Positions 35,902 through 45,250 of a DNA stretch of 46,533 nt are shown one piece after another. The stretch lies in assembly GCF_003258865.1 (NCBI RefSeq), contig NZ_NPEX01000015.1:1-46533 (forward strand), given 5' to 3'. This DNA is from Rhodoplanes roseus. GTDB taxonomy: Bacteria > Pseudomonadota > Alphaproteobacteria > Rhizobiales > Xanthobacteraceae. The notes beneath the pieces were generated by a model that was given only the letters and a program-made list of their open reading frames with translations, did not search any database and was not told the DNA's origin. The translations under genes and the position numbers were made by a program. Each line of letters begins with the position of its first letter. Position 1 is the stretch's first letter.

Positions 35902-38757
35902 CTACTCGCCGTCCGGCGCCGTCTCCGGCGTGGCGCGCCGGCGGCGCTTGCGCGTCCCGGGGCCGAGGGCGGCCGGTCCGGCCAGGGCTTCGCGCACCTT
36001 CCGGGCGAGGTCGGCCTTGCGGTACGGCTTGTTCAGGAGCGTCACGTCGGGATCGAGACGCCCGTGGTGGACGATGGCGTCCTCGGCGTAGCCGGACGTG
36101 TAGAGCACCTTGGTGGACGGACGCAGGCGCAGGACCTCGGCGGCGAGCTCGCGGCCGTTCATGCCGCCCGGCATGATGACGTCGGTGAACAGCAGATCGA
36201 ACGCCGTACCACGGTCGAGCAGCGCCAGCGCCTCGGGCCCGCTGCTCGCCGCATACGCCGTGTAGCCGAGATCCTCCAGCAGCGTGATCACGTTCCGCCG
36301 CACCAGGTCGTCGTCCTCGACCACCAGGATGGTCTCGTCGCCGCCCGTCATGGCGTCGATCGCCGGGCCCTCGTCCTCGGTCTCCTCGGCCTCGACGATG
36401 CGGGGCAGATAGAGCTTGATCGAGGTCCCCTGCCCCTCCTCGCTGTAGAGCTTCACGTGTCCGCCCGACTGGCGGATGAAGCCGTACACCATGCTCAGGC
36501 CGAGGCCGGTGCCGCGCCCGACGTCCTTGGTGGTGAAGAACGGCTCGAACACCTTGTCGCGAATCCCGGCCGGGATGCCGGCGCCGTTGTCGCTGACCGC
36601 GATCATCACGTAATCGCCGGCCTTGGAGTCCGGATTGGTGTCGGCATAGGTCTCGTCGAGCGTGACGTTGGCGGTCTCGATGATCAGCTTGCCGCCTCCC
36701 GGCATCGCGTCGCGCGCGTTGACGGCGAGGTTGATGACCGCGGTGGAGAGCTGCGAGGCGTCGACCATGGCGGGCCACACCCCGTCGGCCAGCACGGCGG
36801 CGAGCTCGATGTGCTCGCCGAGCGTCGGCCGCAGCAGGCGCGCCGTGTCGGTCATCAGCCCGTTGATGTCGGTCGGGCGCGGATCGAGCGGCTGCCGGCG
36901 CGCGAAGGCGAGGAGCTGACGGGTGAGGTCGGCGCCGCGGCGGGCCGCCTGGTCGATGATGCGGGCGATGGTGGCGAGATGCGGCCGGTCGGCGACCCCC
37001 TTGGCGAGGATCTCGATCGTGCAGGTGATGGCGGTCAGGATGTTGTTGAAGTCGTGCGCGACGCCGCCGGTGAGCTGGCCGATCGCGTCCATCTTCTGGC
37101 CCTGGCGGAGCTGCCGCTCGATGTGCTTCGACTTGCTGAGGTCGTGATAGAGCAGCACGGCGCCGCGCACCACGCCTTCGCCGTCGTAGATCGGCCGGGC
37201 GGTGAGCGAGAGGGCGAGGTCGCGCCCGGTCGCCACCTCGCGCAGCACCAGCTCGCTCGCGTCGATCGGCTCGCCGCGCAGGACACGCCGCAGCGGCCGG
37301 TCCTCGGACGCGACCGGAGTCGTGCCGTCCGCCGACAGCACGGCGTAGGACTGCTCCCACTCGTCGAGCGACTGGGTGCCGTCGATGCCGAGCAGCGTCT
37401 TGCAGGCCGGGTTGACGTGCAGGAAGTTGCGGTTCTCGTCGGTGACCAGGAAGGCGTCCGGGATGCTGGCGATGGTCTTGTCCAGCAGCTCGGCGCTGCG
37501 CTGCGCCGCGACCGTCTTCTCGAACAGCTCGGAGACGTCGCGATAGACCACGACGGCCGCCTCGTGCCGCCCCGCCTCGTTGCGGATCGAGCGGCCGCTG
37601 GCCACGATGTGGAGATCGCTCTCGCCCGTGTGGCGGCGGCAGATGATCTCGATATCGTCGAAGCTCTGGCCGCGTTTCGCCAGGCCGATCGGCGTCTCGT
37701 CGGGCGGACACGGGGTGACGCCGTCCGGCCGGAACCGCTCGTAGAGGAGCTGCCACTCGGGCGAGCCGATGTCGTCGCGGTCGCCGAACATGGCGCGACA
37801 CGCCGCATTGGCGAACAGCGTGCGTCCCTCGGCATCGATCATCAGGAGGGCTTCGGCCATGGTGTCGATCATGGTCCGCAGGAGGTCGCCGTAGCGGCGG
37901 GCCTCGGCCTCGCTGTCCTTGCGGGCGCGCTCGGCGAGCTGCCGGTCGGTGATGTCGAGCGCGGTCGCGATGCGGTAGCGCACGCTGCCGTCGCGGTTGC
38001 GGACACTGGTGATGTCGAGCTGGACCGGGAAGGTCGAGCCGTCGCGGCGGACGAACACCGAGTCGTAGATCACCCGGCCGTTGCGATCGCCCTCGGCGAT
38101 CAGCGCGGCGACGCGGGCCCGCTCCTCCTCCGGATAGTCGTCCAGCACGTGGGCGCCGCACACCTCCGCGACCGTGCGGCCGCACATCGCGGCGCGGGCC
38201 GGGTTGGCGAAGGCGATCCGGTTGGTGGTGGCGTCCGTCACCGTGATGCCGAAGGCGGCGTTCTCGAACGTGTCGGCCCAGCGCCGCAGCTCGGTGTCGC
38301 GGGTGACGTGCTCGGTGGTGTCTTCGGCGAACAGGACGATCCCGCCGATCTCGCCGGACGGGCCGAACCACGGCCGGATCTCCCAGCGGATCCACAGCGA
38401 GGTACCGTCCGGTCCGGTGAAGCGGTCCGCATCGCAGCGCTCGCTCGCCCCCGCGAGGCAGCGCGCATGCACCTCGCGCCAGCGCGGCGGAATCTCCGGG
38501 AAAACCTCGTAATGGCTGCGGCCGACCAGGATCTGGCCGGTCACGCCGCGGTCCTGCTGGTAGCGCCGGCTCGCGGCCAGATAGCGCATCTCGCGATCGA
38601 ACATGGCGATGCCGACCGGAGCCGCCTCGATGCACAGCCGCAGGAGCTCGTCACGAGCGTGCGACATGTCGGCGGCCGCCGACGTGCCGACCTCGACGGG
38701 GGCCGCCGAATCCGCGGGCGGCGCTGCGAAATGTGAGCCGAGCGAGTTCATTACCAT
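35902..38757 (-). CDS. soluble hybrid histidine kinase with four PAS domains and a receiver
   Basis: 951 residues without signal peptide or membrane segments, so a cytoplasmic sensor. In order: PAS1 (about 37-150), PAS2 (160-285), PAS3 (300-420) and PAS4 (435-545), HisKA with the phosphorylated H568 in GGVAHDFNNIL, HATPase_c with the N box NLAVNARDAMPGGG and G boxes SDNGAGIP and GRGTGLGLSMVYGF, and a C-terminal receiver with acceptor D859 in LLFTDVIMPGGMNG. The H-box form is that of HWE-like/HPK4-type sensors. The very basic tail KRRRRATPE follows the receiver. The start at 38757 is weakly supported; an ATG at 38751 is an alternative. Divergent from the response regulator gene. Ligand unknown. 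Confidence 0.94.
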   Translation of the reverse strand: MVMNSLGSHFAAPPADSAAPVEVGTSAAADMSHARDELLRLCIEAAPVGIAMFDREMRYLAASRRYQQDRGVTGQILVGRSHYEVFPEIPPRWREVHARCLAGASERCDADRFTGPDGTSLWIRWEIRPWFGPSGEIGGIVLFAEDTTEHVTRDTELRRWADTFENAAFGITVTDATTNRIAFANPARAAMCGRTVAEVCGAHVLDDYPEEERARVAALIAEGDRNGRVIYDSVFVRRDGSTFPVQLDITSVRNRDGSVRYRIATALDITDRQLAERARKDSEAEARRYGDLLRTMIDTMAEALLMIDAEGRTLFANAACRAMFGDRDDIGSPEWQLLYERFRPDGVTPCPPDETPIGLAKRGQSFDDIEIICRRHTGESDLHIVASGRSIRNEAGRHEAAVVVYRDVSELFEKTVAAQRSAELLDKTIASIPDAFLVTDENRNFLHVNPACKTLLGIDGTQSLDEWEQSYAVLSADGTTPVASEDRPLRRVLRGEPIDASELVLREVATGRDLALSLTARPIYDGEGVVRGAVLLYHDLSKSKHIERQLRQGQKMDAIGQLTGGVAHDFNNILTAITCTIEILAKGVADRPHLATIARIIDQAARRGADLTRQLLAFARRQPLDPRPTDINGLMTDTARLLRPTLGEHIELAAVLADGVWPAMVDASQLSTAVINLAVNARDAMPGGGKLIIETANVTLDETYADTNPDSKAGDYVMIAVSDNGAGIPAGIRDKVFEPFFTTKDVGRGTGLGLSMVYGFIRQSGGHVKLYSEEGQGTSIKLYLPRIVEAEETEDEGPAIDAMTGGDETILVVEDDDLVRRNVITLLEDLGYTAYAASSGPEALALLDRGTAFDLLFTDVIMPGGMNGRELAAEVLRLRPSTKVLYTSGYAEDAIVHHGRLDPDVTLLNKPYRKADLARKVREALAGPAALGPGTRKRRRRATPETAPDGE

Positions 38758-38898
38758 TGCTTATCGCGGAGGAGCGGATTTGCGCGACCCTGTCGGATCG
38801 AGTTTGGATGTCATTTTTGCGCACTGTATACACCGAACCGTGTATGACGAAACCGGCACCCGCCGCACGACCGGTATGATCGTAATAAAGTCACACCG
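38758..38898. promoter_or_regulatory. divergent region with operator-like inverted repeat (kinase/regulator)
   Basis: 141 bp. ATACAC-N6-GTGTAT at 38828-38845 is a perfect inverted repeat in the middle of the region, about 55 nt from the regulator start and 70 nt from the kinase start. A second pair, ACCGG...CCGGT, follows near 38853-38876. The spacing suits a dimeric regulator acting on both genes. Confidence 0.4.
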
Positions 38899-39297
38899 AT
38901 GGCGCGCATTCTCATCATCGACGACGACGAGCTCATCCGGGTCTCGCTGGGTCTCCTGCTGGAGAGCGCGGGACACACCATCGTGACGGCCGCGACCGGG
39001 CGGGCCGCCCTGGCCAGCCTCGCCGCCACCGAGGTCGACCTCGTCGTCTGTGACGTGTTCATGCCCGACATGGACGGTTTCGAGACCCTCCGGGCCCTCA
39101 AGCAGCGTGCCCCCGCTTTGCCGGTCGTCGTGATCTCCGGCGACCGGGCGCCGCGGCCCGACCAGCCGTCGCCCGACTTTCTCAAGATGGCCGTCGATCT
39201 CGGCGCGACGGCGGGATTGCGCAAGCCCTTCGAGCCCAAGGCCGTGAAGGCCTTGGTCGCGCGCTGCCTGGAAGACGCGAAGCGCACCGGCGGCTGA
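38899..39297 (+). CDS. single-domain response regulator (CheY-like receiver)
   Basis: 132 residues that form only a receiver domain: acidic pocket IIDDDEL (8-12), phosphorylation site D52 in VVCDVFMPDMDG, S80 and K109 in LRKPF. No output domain, so it may be a phosphorelay intermediate, a target of the neighbouring hybrid kinase, or an allosteric partner. The gene precedes the metal ATPase gene by about 110-150 bp on the same strand. Confidence 0.93.
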   Translation: MARILIIDDDELIRVSLGLLLESAGHTIVTAATGRAALASLAATEVDLVVCDVFMPDMDGFETLRALKQRAPALPVVVISGDRAPRPDQPSPDFLKMAVDLGATAGLRKPFEPKAVKALVARCLEDAKRTGG

Positions 39298-39444
39298 GCC
39301 GGACCACGGGCGCGACGCTCCGTCGAGCGGCCGTCGCGAATGCCTCGCAGTCGCGGTCCGAGCCCGGAAAACACCGCACTTCCAAAGACTTCCGGGCAAT
39401 GCTAGCGGATGCGGAAACAATCGTTCCGAGCCGTCGAGGATCTC

Positions 39445-41739
39445 ATGCGCGCGCTGCTGACGAGGTATGGACTGGTCTCCACCGCGGTGGCGGGCCTCAC
39501 GGTCGGCCTCGCCGCCTGGGCCGTCGGTGCGCCGGGTTTCGCCCACTGGGCGTGGGCGGCCGGCACCGTTCCGGTGGTGATCGCGCTCGCGATCTCGATC
39601 GTGCAGGCGCTGCTGGCCGGCCGGATGGGGGTCGACGCCGTCGCTTTCGTGTCGATGACGGCCGCGCTCGTCTTCGGCGAGCCGCTCGCCGGCGTCGTGG
39701 TGGCGATCATGTACACGGGCGGCAACGTGCTGGAGGACATCGCGGTGGCGCGGGCCGAGCGCGATCTTCGCGCGCTGGTCGACCGCGCTCCGCGGCTCGC
39801 CCATCGCCTCAGCGGCGACACCGTCGCCGACGTGCCGATCGAGGACGTGGCGATGGGCGACGTCCTCGTCGTGCGGGCCGGCGAGGTCGTGCCGGTGGAC
39901 GGCACCGTCGCGAGCGCCGGCGCGATGCTCGACGAGGCCGCCCTCACCGGCGAGGCCCTGCCGGTCACCCGGCGGACCGGCGAGGAGGTCCGCAGCGGTA
40001 CCGTGAATGTCGGCGAGACGTTCGAAATGCGGGCACGCGCCACCGCCGGCGAGAGCACCTATGCCGGCATCGTCCGCATGGTCACGGCCGCCCAGACCGC
40101 CAAGGCGCCGTTCATCCGCATCGCCGACCGCTACGCGCTGCTGCTGCTGCCGGCGACCCTGGTGCTGGCCGGGCTCGCCTGGGCGCTGTCGGGCGATCCG
40201 ATCCGGGCGCTGGCCGTGCTGGTCGCCTCGACCCCCTGCCCGCTGATCCTCGCCGCCCCGGTCGCCTTCATCGCCGGCGTGTCGCAGGCGGCGCGCCACG
40301 GCATCCTGGTGAAGGGCGGCGGCGCCCTGGAGACGCTGGCGGCGAGCCGCACCGTGATGTTCGACAAGACCGGCACGCTGACGGTCGGCGGCGCCCGCCT
40401 GGTCGCGATCGAGACCGCGCCGGGCGAGAGCGCGGACGAGATCCTGCGCCTCGCCGCCTCGCTGGAGCAGGCTTCCCACCACGTCGTGGCGAGCGCGATC
40501 GTCGGTGCGGCCGCTGCCCGAAACCTCGCCCTGACGATGCCGACCGAGGTGCGCGAGAATCTCGGCTCCGGGCTCGACGGGCGGGTCGGCGGCCACAGCG
40601 TCTGCGTCGGCTCGCAATCCATGGGCTTCGGCGCCGCGCGGCTGCCCGACTGGGCGGCGCGGGCGCTGCGCCGCGCCTCCTGGCGCTCGGCACTGGCCGT
40701 GTTCGTCGTGGTGGATGGACGCCCGGCCGGCGCGCTCCTGCTCGCCGACGAGCTGCGCAAGGAGACGCCGCGCGCCATCCAGATGCTGCGCTCCGCCGGC
40801 ATCTCCCGCATCATGATGGTCACGGGCGACCGGGCCGACGCGGCCGAGACCATCGGCGCCGCGCTCGATCTCGACGCCGTGCTGGCGGACCGCTCGCCGT
40901 CCGACAAGGTCGACGCGGTGGCGACCGAGCAGCGGCTCGCCCCGACCCTGATGGTCGGCGACGGCATCAACGACGCGCCGGCGCTCGCCGCCGCGGGCGT
41001 CGGCATCGCCATGGGGGCGCGCGGCGCCAGCGCGTCCTCGCAGGCGGCCGACGTGGTGATCCTGGTCGACCGGCTCGACCGCGTCTCGCAGGCGGTGGCG
41101 GTGGCCCGCCGGGCCCGCGGCATCGCGGTGCAGAGCATCGTGGTCGGCATGGCGCTCTCCGCCGTGGCGATGCTGGCGGCGGCTTTCGGCTATCTCACGC
41201 CGGTCGCCGGCGCGCTCACCCAGGAGGCGGTCGACGTCGCCGTCATCCTCAACGCGCTGCGCGCCCTCGGCCCCGGCCGCGGCGCGGCCGGCCGGCGGTT
41301 CCAGGCGATGTCGTCGACGGCGGCGCGGGACCTGCGCGAGGATCACGCGCAGCTCGAGCGTAGCCTGGACGGGCTGCGCGCGATCGCCGATGCGCTCGAC
41401 GACGCGAGCCCGGAGGACGCCGTCCGCCTCGTCGCCGCGGCCCACCGGCTGGTGACCGAGGAGGTGGTGGAGCACGAGCGGGACGACGAGACCGAGGTCT
41501 ATCCACGCCTGACGCGCTACCTCGCCGACAATCACGGCCTCTCGGCGATGAGCCGGGCGCACCGCGAGATCCAGCACCTGGCCCGGCTGCTCGGGCGGCT
41601 CGCCGACGGGCTCAAGGCCGAGGACGTCGACCGCTATTTGGTGCGCGACGCCCAGCGGGTGATCGAATCGATCGAGGCTTTGGTGCGCATCCACAATGCC
41701 CAGGAGGAGGACATCTACGAGCACGCCGTGGCGGCTTGA
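39445..41739 (+). CDS. P1B-5-type metal-transporting ATPase with C-terminal hemerythrin domain
   Basis: An inner-membrane cation pump. 764 residues from the ATG at 39445 (GAGGA upstream; an in-frame ATG at 39409 would add 12 residues but has no ribosome binding site). Motifs: six or so TM helices; the transmembrane metal site TPCP at 263-266, the signature of subgroup P1B-5 instead of CPC; actuator TGEALPVT; phosphorylated D307 in MFDKTGTLT; ASHHVVAS in place of the usual EHP motif; hinge GDGINDAPAL. Residues about 622-764 form a hemerythrin domain (REDHAQLE, VVEHERDDETEVYP, SRAHREIQHL, RIHNAQEEDIYE) that can bind a diiron centre. Known P1B-5 pumps such as S. meliloti Nia act on Ni and Fe. 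No N-terminal metal-binding domain. Confidence 0.93.
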   Translation: MRALLTRYGLVSTAVAGLTVGLAAWAVGAPGFAHWAWAAGTVPVVIALAISIVQALLAGRMGVDAVAFVSMTAALVFGEPLAGVVVAIMYTGGNVLEDIAVARAERDLRALVDRAPRLAHRLSGDTVADVPIEDVAMGDVLVVRAGEVVPVDGTVASAGAMLDEAALTGEALPVTRRTGEEVRSGTVNVGETFEMRARATAGESTYAGIVRMVTAAQTAKAPFIRIADRYALLLLPATLVLAGLAWALSGDPIRALAVLVASTPCPLILAAPVAFIAGVSQAARHGILVKGGGALETLAASRTVMFDKTGTLTVGGARLVAIETAPGESADEILRLAASLEQASHHVVASAIVGAAAARNLALTMPTEVRENLGSGLDGRVGGHSVCVGSQSMGFGAARLPDWAARALRRASWRSALAVFVVVDGRPAGALLLADELRKETPRAIQMLRSAGISRIMMVTGDRADAAETIGAALDLDAVLADRSPSDKVDAVATEQRLAPTLMVGDGINDAPALAAAGVGIAMGARGASASSQAADVVILVDRLDRVSQAVAVARRARGIAVQSIVVGMALSAVAMLAAAFGYLTPVAGALTQEAVDVAVILNALRALGPGRGAAGRRFQAMSSTAARDLREDHAQLERSLDGLRAIADALDDASPEDAVRLVAAAHRLVTEEVVEHERDDETEVYPRLTRYLADNHGLSAMSRAHREIQHLARLLGRLADGLKAEDVDRYLVRDAQRVIESIEALVRIHNAQEEDIYEHAVAA

Positions 41740-41950
41740 GGCCTCCCGCGGGGGCAGGCAAACCGGGCGAACCCCGCCGAAGTTACCGCCACAGGGCGAA
41801 ATGCCTTGATTTTCCGGGTACTGGTTCCAGCATAGCTCGACCTCGCGGCTGTGCCGCGCTAAGATTCGTGGCGATGATCAATCTCATGACTACAGTGTTT
41901 GCTTATGCATTCGGCGGGCCCGTCCCGTCCCTCTCGCGCCACCCCGTTCG

Positions 41951-43168
41951 ATGCTGACCGAGGATCCGTTGCGTACGCGAACCGCCCGCGCATCCGGCGA
42001 CCCCGCCGAGTTCCCGGCCATCGAGCCGATCACCACCACGGAGGCGCTGGCCGCCGTCTGCGAGCGGATGGCCGCCCATCCCTTCGTCACGGTGGACACC
42101 GAGTTCCTGCGCGAGTCGACCTACTACCCGCTCCTGTGCGTCGCCCAGATGGCGAGCCCGGACGAGGCCGTGGTGGTCGACACGCTGGCCGAGGGCATCG
42201 ACCTCGCGCCGTTCTACGCCCTGATGGCGAACCAGAACGTCCTCAAGGTCTTCCACGCCGCGCGCCAGGACATCGAGATCGTCTGGCACCAGGCCTCGCT
42301 GATCCCGGCGCCGATCTTCGACACCCAGGTCGCCGCCATGGTCCTGGGCTACGGCGACGCCATCTCCTACGACCAGCTGGTGCAGCGCATCACCGGCGAC
42401 AATCTCGACAAGTCGCACCGCTTCACCGACTGGTCGCGCCGGCCCCTCACGCCGGCCCAGATGTTCTACGCGGTGTCCGACGTCACCCATCTGCGCGACG
42501 CCTATCTGGCGCTGTCGGCCGACCTGGCGAGGCGCGGCCGCACCAACTGGGTCGACGAGGAGATGGAGATCCTCACCTCCCCCTCGACCTACCGGTCCGA
42601 CCCGGAGACCGCCTGGGAGCGGCTGAAGAGCCGGGTGCGCAAGCCGAAGGAGCTCGCAGTCCTGATCGAGGTGGCGGCGTGGCGGGAGCGCGAGGCGCAG
42701 TCGCGCGACGTTCCGCGCGGCCGTGTCCTGAAGGACGACGTCATCGGCGAGATCGCCCTGCAGGGGCCGACCACGCCGGAGCGGCTCGCCGGGCTGCGCT
42801 CGCTGCCCAAGGGCTTCGAGCGCTCGCGCTGGGGCCAGGACATCCTCGAGGCGATCAAGGCCGGCCTCGCCCGCGACCCCAAGACCCTGCCGCCGATCGA
42901 GCGCCACCGGCCGATGGCGAACGGCAGCGCCACGGTCGAGCTCCTGAAGGTCTTGCTGCGGATGACGGCGGAGCGCCACGGCGTCGCCGCCAAGGTGATC
43001 GCCACGGTCGACGACCTCGAGCACATCGCGGCCGACGACGAAGCCGACGTGCGGGCGCTGAAGGGCTGGCGCCGCGAGCTGTTCGGCGAGAAGGCGCTCG
43101 CCCTCAAGCACGGCCAGCTGTCGCTCGCCGTCGAGCGCGGCCGGGTGATCGCGGTCGAGCGGAGCTGA
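41951..43168 (+). CDS. rnd: ribonuclease D
   Basis: A 3'-5' exoribonuclease used in tRNA maturation. 405 residues. The DEDDy exonuclease motifs are present: D49/E51 in [11 protein letters not shown]107 in [10 protein letters not shown], and Y173/D177 in [17 protein letters not shown] domain follows (about 215-290) and a C-terminal helical domain. The ATG at 41951 has only a weak ribosome binding site. Downstream an 18-bp palindrome may act as terminator. In many Rhizobiales rnd lies beside aspS; here they are about 8.6 kb apart. Confidence 0.95.
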   Translation: MLTEDPLRTRTARASGDPAEFPAIEPITTTEALAAVCERMAAHPFVTVDTEFLRESTYYPLLCVAQMASPDEAVVVDTLAEGIDLAPFYALMANQNVLKVFHAARQDIEIVWHQASLIPAPIFDTQVAAMVLGYGDAISYDQLVQRITGDNLDKSHRFTDWSRRPLTPAQMFYAVSDVTHLRDAYLALSADLARRGRTNWVDEEMEILTSPSTYRSDPETAWERLKSRVRKPKELAVLIEVAAWREREAQSRDVPRGRVLKDDVIGEIALQGPTTPERLAGLRSLPKGFERSRWGQDILEAIKAGLARDPKTLPPIERHRPMANGSATVELLKVLLRMTAERHGVAAKVIATVDDLEHIAADDEADVRALKGWRRELFGEKALALKHGQLSLAVERGRVIAVERS

Positions 43169-43606
43169 CCGGCCGGCAAGACCGAGCGACCCGATCGGGT
43201 CGCGTCCCGACGCCGCTGCCGGGTATCCGGCATCGCCCATCTCTGAATGTCCGGCGATCGAGCTCCCCTCGAGATCGCGCCGGCCGCGCGTCACCGGGAC
43301 CGGCCGTCCCGGCCCACTGTGTCGTGACCGCCTGCTCGTGACCCGGTGACGCCGCAACGGACTCTGCCGGCGCCACCGCGGTCGCGTCTATAAGGCGTCC
43401 GGAAACGCCGTGCCCTCGAGTATTGGACTAGCCCGATTTAGCTATCTGGCAACAGATCCAATCTGTTAATCATCGACATCATCAGCTCGAAAACAGCCCG
43501 ATGCTGGGATTTTGCTGCATCGCGATTTGTTCAATTTTAGCAAGTTTGATTGATCTTGCGCCGGCGAACAATTTTCAACAAATCCCGCAATTCGTCGGAG
43601 CTTCTA
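43169..43606. promoter_or_regulatory. A+T-rich promoter region of the chemoreceptor gene
   Basis: 438 bp. The last ~190 bp are much richer in A+T than the rest of the window, consistent with a promoter. AACAGAT-CCA-ATCTGTT at 43451-43467 is a perfect 7-bp inverted repeat about 140 nt before the start. GGAG lies 8 nt before the start codon. No gene other than the palindrome described separately. Confidence 0.4.
43186..43203 (+). other. 18-bp palindrome after rnd
   Basis: GCGACCC-GATC-GGGTCGC starts 18 nt after the rnd stop. It can fold as a 7-bp stem with a 4-nt loop; no T-run follows. Confidence 0.35.
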
Positions 43607-45109
43607 ATGCGCGGTTTTCTGCCCACCGGTTCCTCGTCCGCGACCCTGGCTGCGCTCGACCGTTCACAAGCCATGATCGAGTTCAAGCTGGACGGGACGA
43701 TCATCACGGCGAACAAGAATTTCCTCGATGCGCTCGGCTACACGCTGGCCGAGATCCAGGGCAAGCATCACCGGATGTTCGTCGAGCCCGACTACGGCAA
43801 CAGCCCGGCCTATCGGGAGTTCTGGGCGAAGCTGAACCGCGGCGAGTTCGAGGCCGCGCAGTTCAAGCGCATCGGCAAGGGCGGCAAGGAGGTCTGGATC
43901 GAGGCCTCCTACAATTCGGTGCTCAACGCGCGCGGAAAGCCGTTCAAGGTGGTCAAGATCGCCACCGACGTGACCGAGACCAAGATGGAATACGCCGACC
44001 TGCTGGGCAAGGTGAACGCCATCGCACGCTCCCAGGCCGTCATCGAGTTCGGCCTCGACGGCACCGTAATCACGGCCAACGAGAACTTCCTCGCCGTGCT
44101 CGGCTACACGCTGGCGGAGATCCAGGGCAAGCACCACGGCATGTTCGTCGACCCCGCCGAACGCGCGAGCACCGAGTACAAGCGGTTCTGGGAAGCGCTC
44201 AATCGCGGCGAGTTCCAGGCCCGCCAATACAAGCGCCTCGGCAAGGGCGGCAAGGAGGTCTGGATCGAGGCCTCCTACAATCCGATCTTCGACATGAACG
44301 GCCGCGTCTACAAGGTCGTGAAGTTCGCCACCGACCTGTCCAAGCGCAAGGCCGAGAACGCCGCGCTCGCCGACAGCTTCGAGTCCTCCGTGAAGGCGCT
44401 GGTCGGCACCGTCGCGTCCTCCGCCGACGACATGCAGCAGACCGCGCAGTCGCTCGCCGCGGCGGCCGAACAGACCACCAACCAGTCGACCACCATGGCG
44501 GTCGCCTCCGAGGAGCTGAGCTGCTCGGTCGGCGAGATCTCGCGCCAGCTGTCCGAGGCGACCCGCGTCATCGACGTCGCGGTGGTCGAGGCGAAGCGGT
44601 CCGACCAGCTGGTGAACCAGCTCGTGCAAGCCGCCGACAAGGTCGGCGAGGTGACCAAGATGATCGCCCAGATCGCGGCGCAGACGAACCTGCTGGCGCT
44701 CAACGCGACCATCGAGGCGGCGCGCGCCGGCGAAGCCGGCAAGGGCTTCAGCGTGGTCGCCTCCGAGGTGAAGACGCTGGCCAGCCAGACCGGCAAGGCG
44801 ACCGAGGAGATCGAGCAGCAGATCCGCGGCATCCAGGACTCGAGCAAGACCACGGCCGCGACCATCCAGGAGTTCGCCCGCGTCATCGCGCGCGTCAGCG
44901 AGGTCAACACGTCCATCTCGGGCGCCGTGGAGGAGCAGTCCGCCGCGACCCGCGAGGTGGCCGCCAATATCGGCGGCGTCAAGGAGGCGGCGGCGGAGAC
45001 CGGTCGCTCCTCGAACCACGTGCTCGGCGGCTCACAGGTGCTGCAGGAGCGCGCTGGCGAGCTGCGCCAGCGCGTCGACGAGTTCCTGGTGCGCGTCCGC
45101 GCCATGTAG
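43607..45109 (+). CDS. soluble methyl-accepting chemotaxis protein with twin PAS domains
   Basis: 500 residues with no signal peptide or TM helix: a cytoplasmic chemoreceptor. Two tandem PAS domains (about residues 16-130 and 138-252) share long identical stretches, such as [12 protein letters not shown] and [15 protein letters not shown] short linker leads to the MCP signalling domain with its hairpin tip [20 protein letters not shown] followed by [17 protein letters not shown], the typical form of CheA/CheW contact. There is no HAMP domain. The start at 43607 (MRGFLPTG) has GGAG at 8 nt; the longer frame is Arg-rich and unlikely. PAS domains could bind haem or flavin; the ligand is unknown. 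Confidence 0.93.
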   Translation: MRGFLPTGSSSATLAALDRSQAMIEFKLDGTIITANKNFLDALGYTLAEIQGKHHRMFVEPDYGNSPAYREFWAKLNRGEFEAAQFKRIGKGGKEVWIEASYNSVLNARGKPFKVVKIATDVTETKMEYADLLGKVNAIARSQAVIEFGLDGTVITANENFLAVLGYTLAEIQGKHHGMFVDPAERASTEYKRFWEALNRGEFQARQYKRLGKGGKEVWIEASYNPIFDMNGRVYKVVKFATDLSKRKAENAALADSFESSVKALVGTVASSADDMQQTAQSLAAAAEQTTNQSTTMAVASEELSCSVGEISRQLSEATRVIDVAVVEAKRSDQLVNQLVQAADKVGEVTKMIAQIAAQTNLLALNATIEAARAGEAGKGFSVVASEVKTLASQTGKATEEIEQQIRGIQDSSKTTAATIQEFARVIARVSEVNTSISGAVEEQSAATREVAANIGGVKEAAAETGRSSNHVLGGSQVLQERAGELRQRVDEFLVRVRAM

Positions 45110-45250
45110 GCGCGACGCCGCCGGTCACACGGCGATCCAGGTCGGCGCGTCGGCGCGCGGGCGCCCGGCCGCGAGGGCTCGACGACGGCCCTGATCCGGG
45201 CGCCGCAGCTCGCCCCGACAGGCGTTTGGGCTGATCCCCGGCTGGACGCC
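45110..45250. other. short intergenic region between convergent genes
   Basis: 141 bp of G+C-rich sequence between the chemoreceptor and PepSY genes. No clear terminator was seen. Confidence 0.3.

Noticed and set aside
38761-41724. A 987-codon minus-strand frame over the response regulator and ATPase
   Set aside because: Composition is His/Arg/Asp-rich without motifs; the plus strand encodes clear families.
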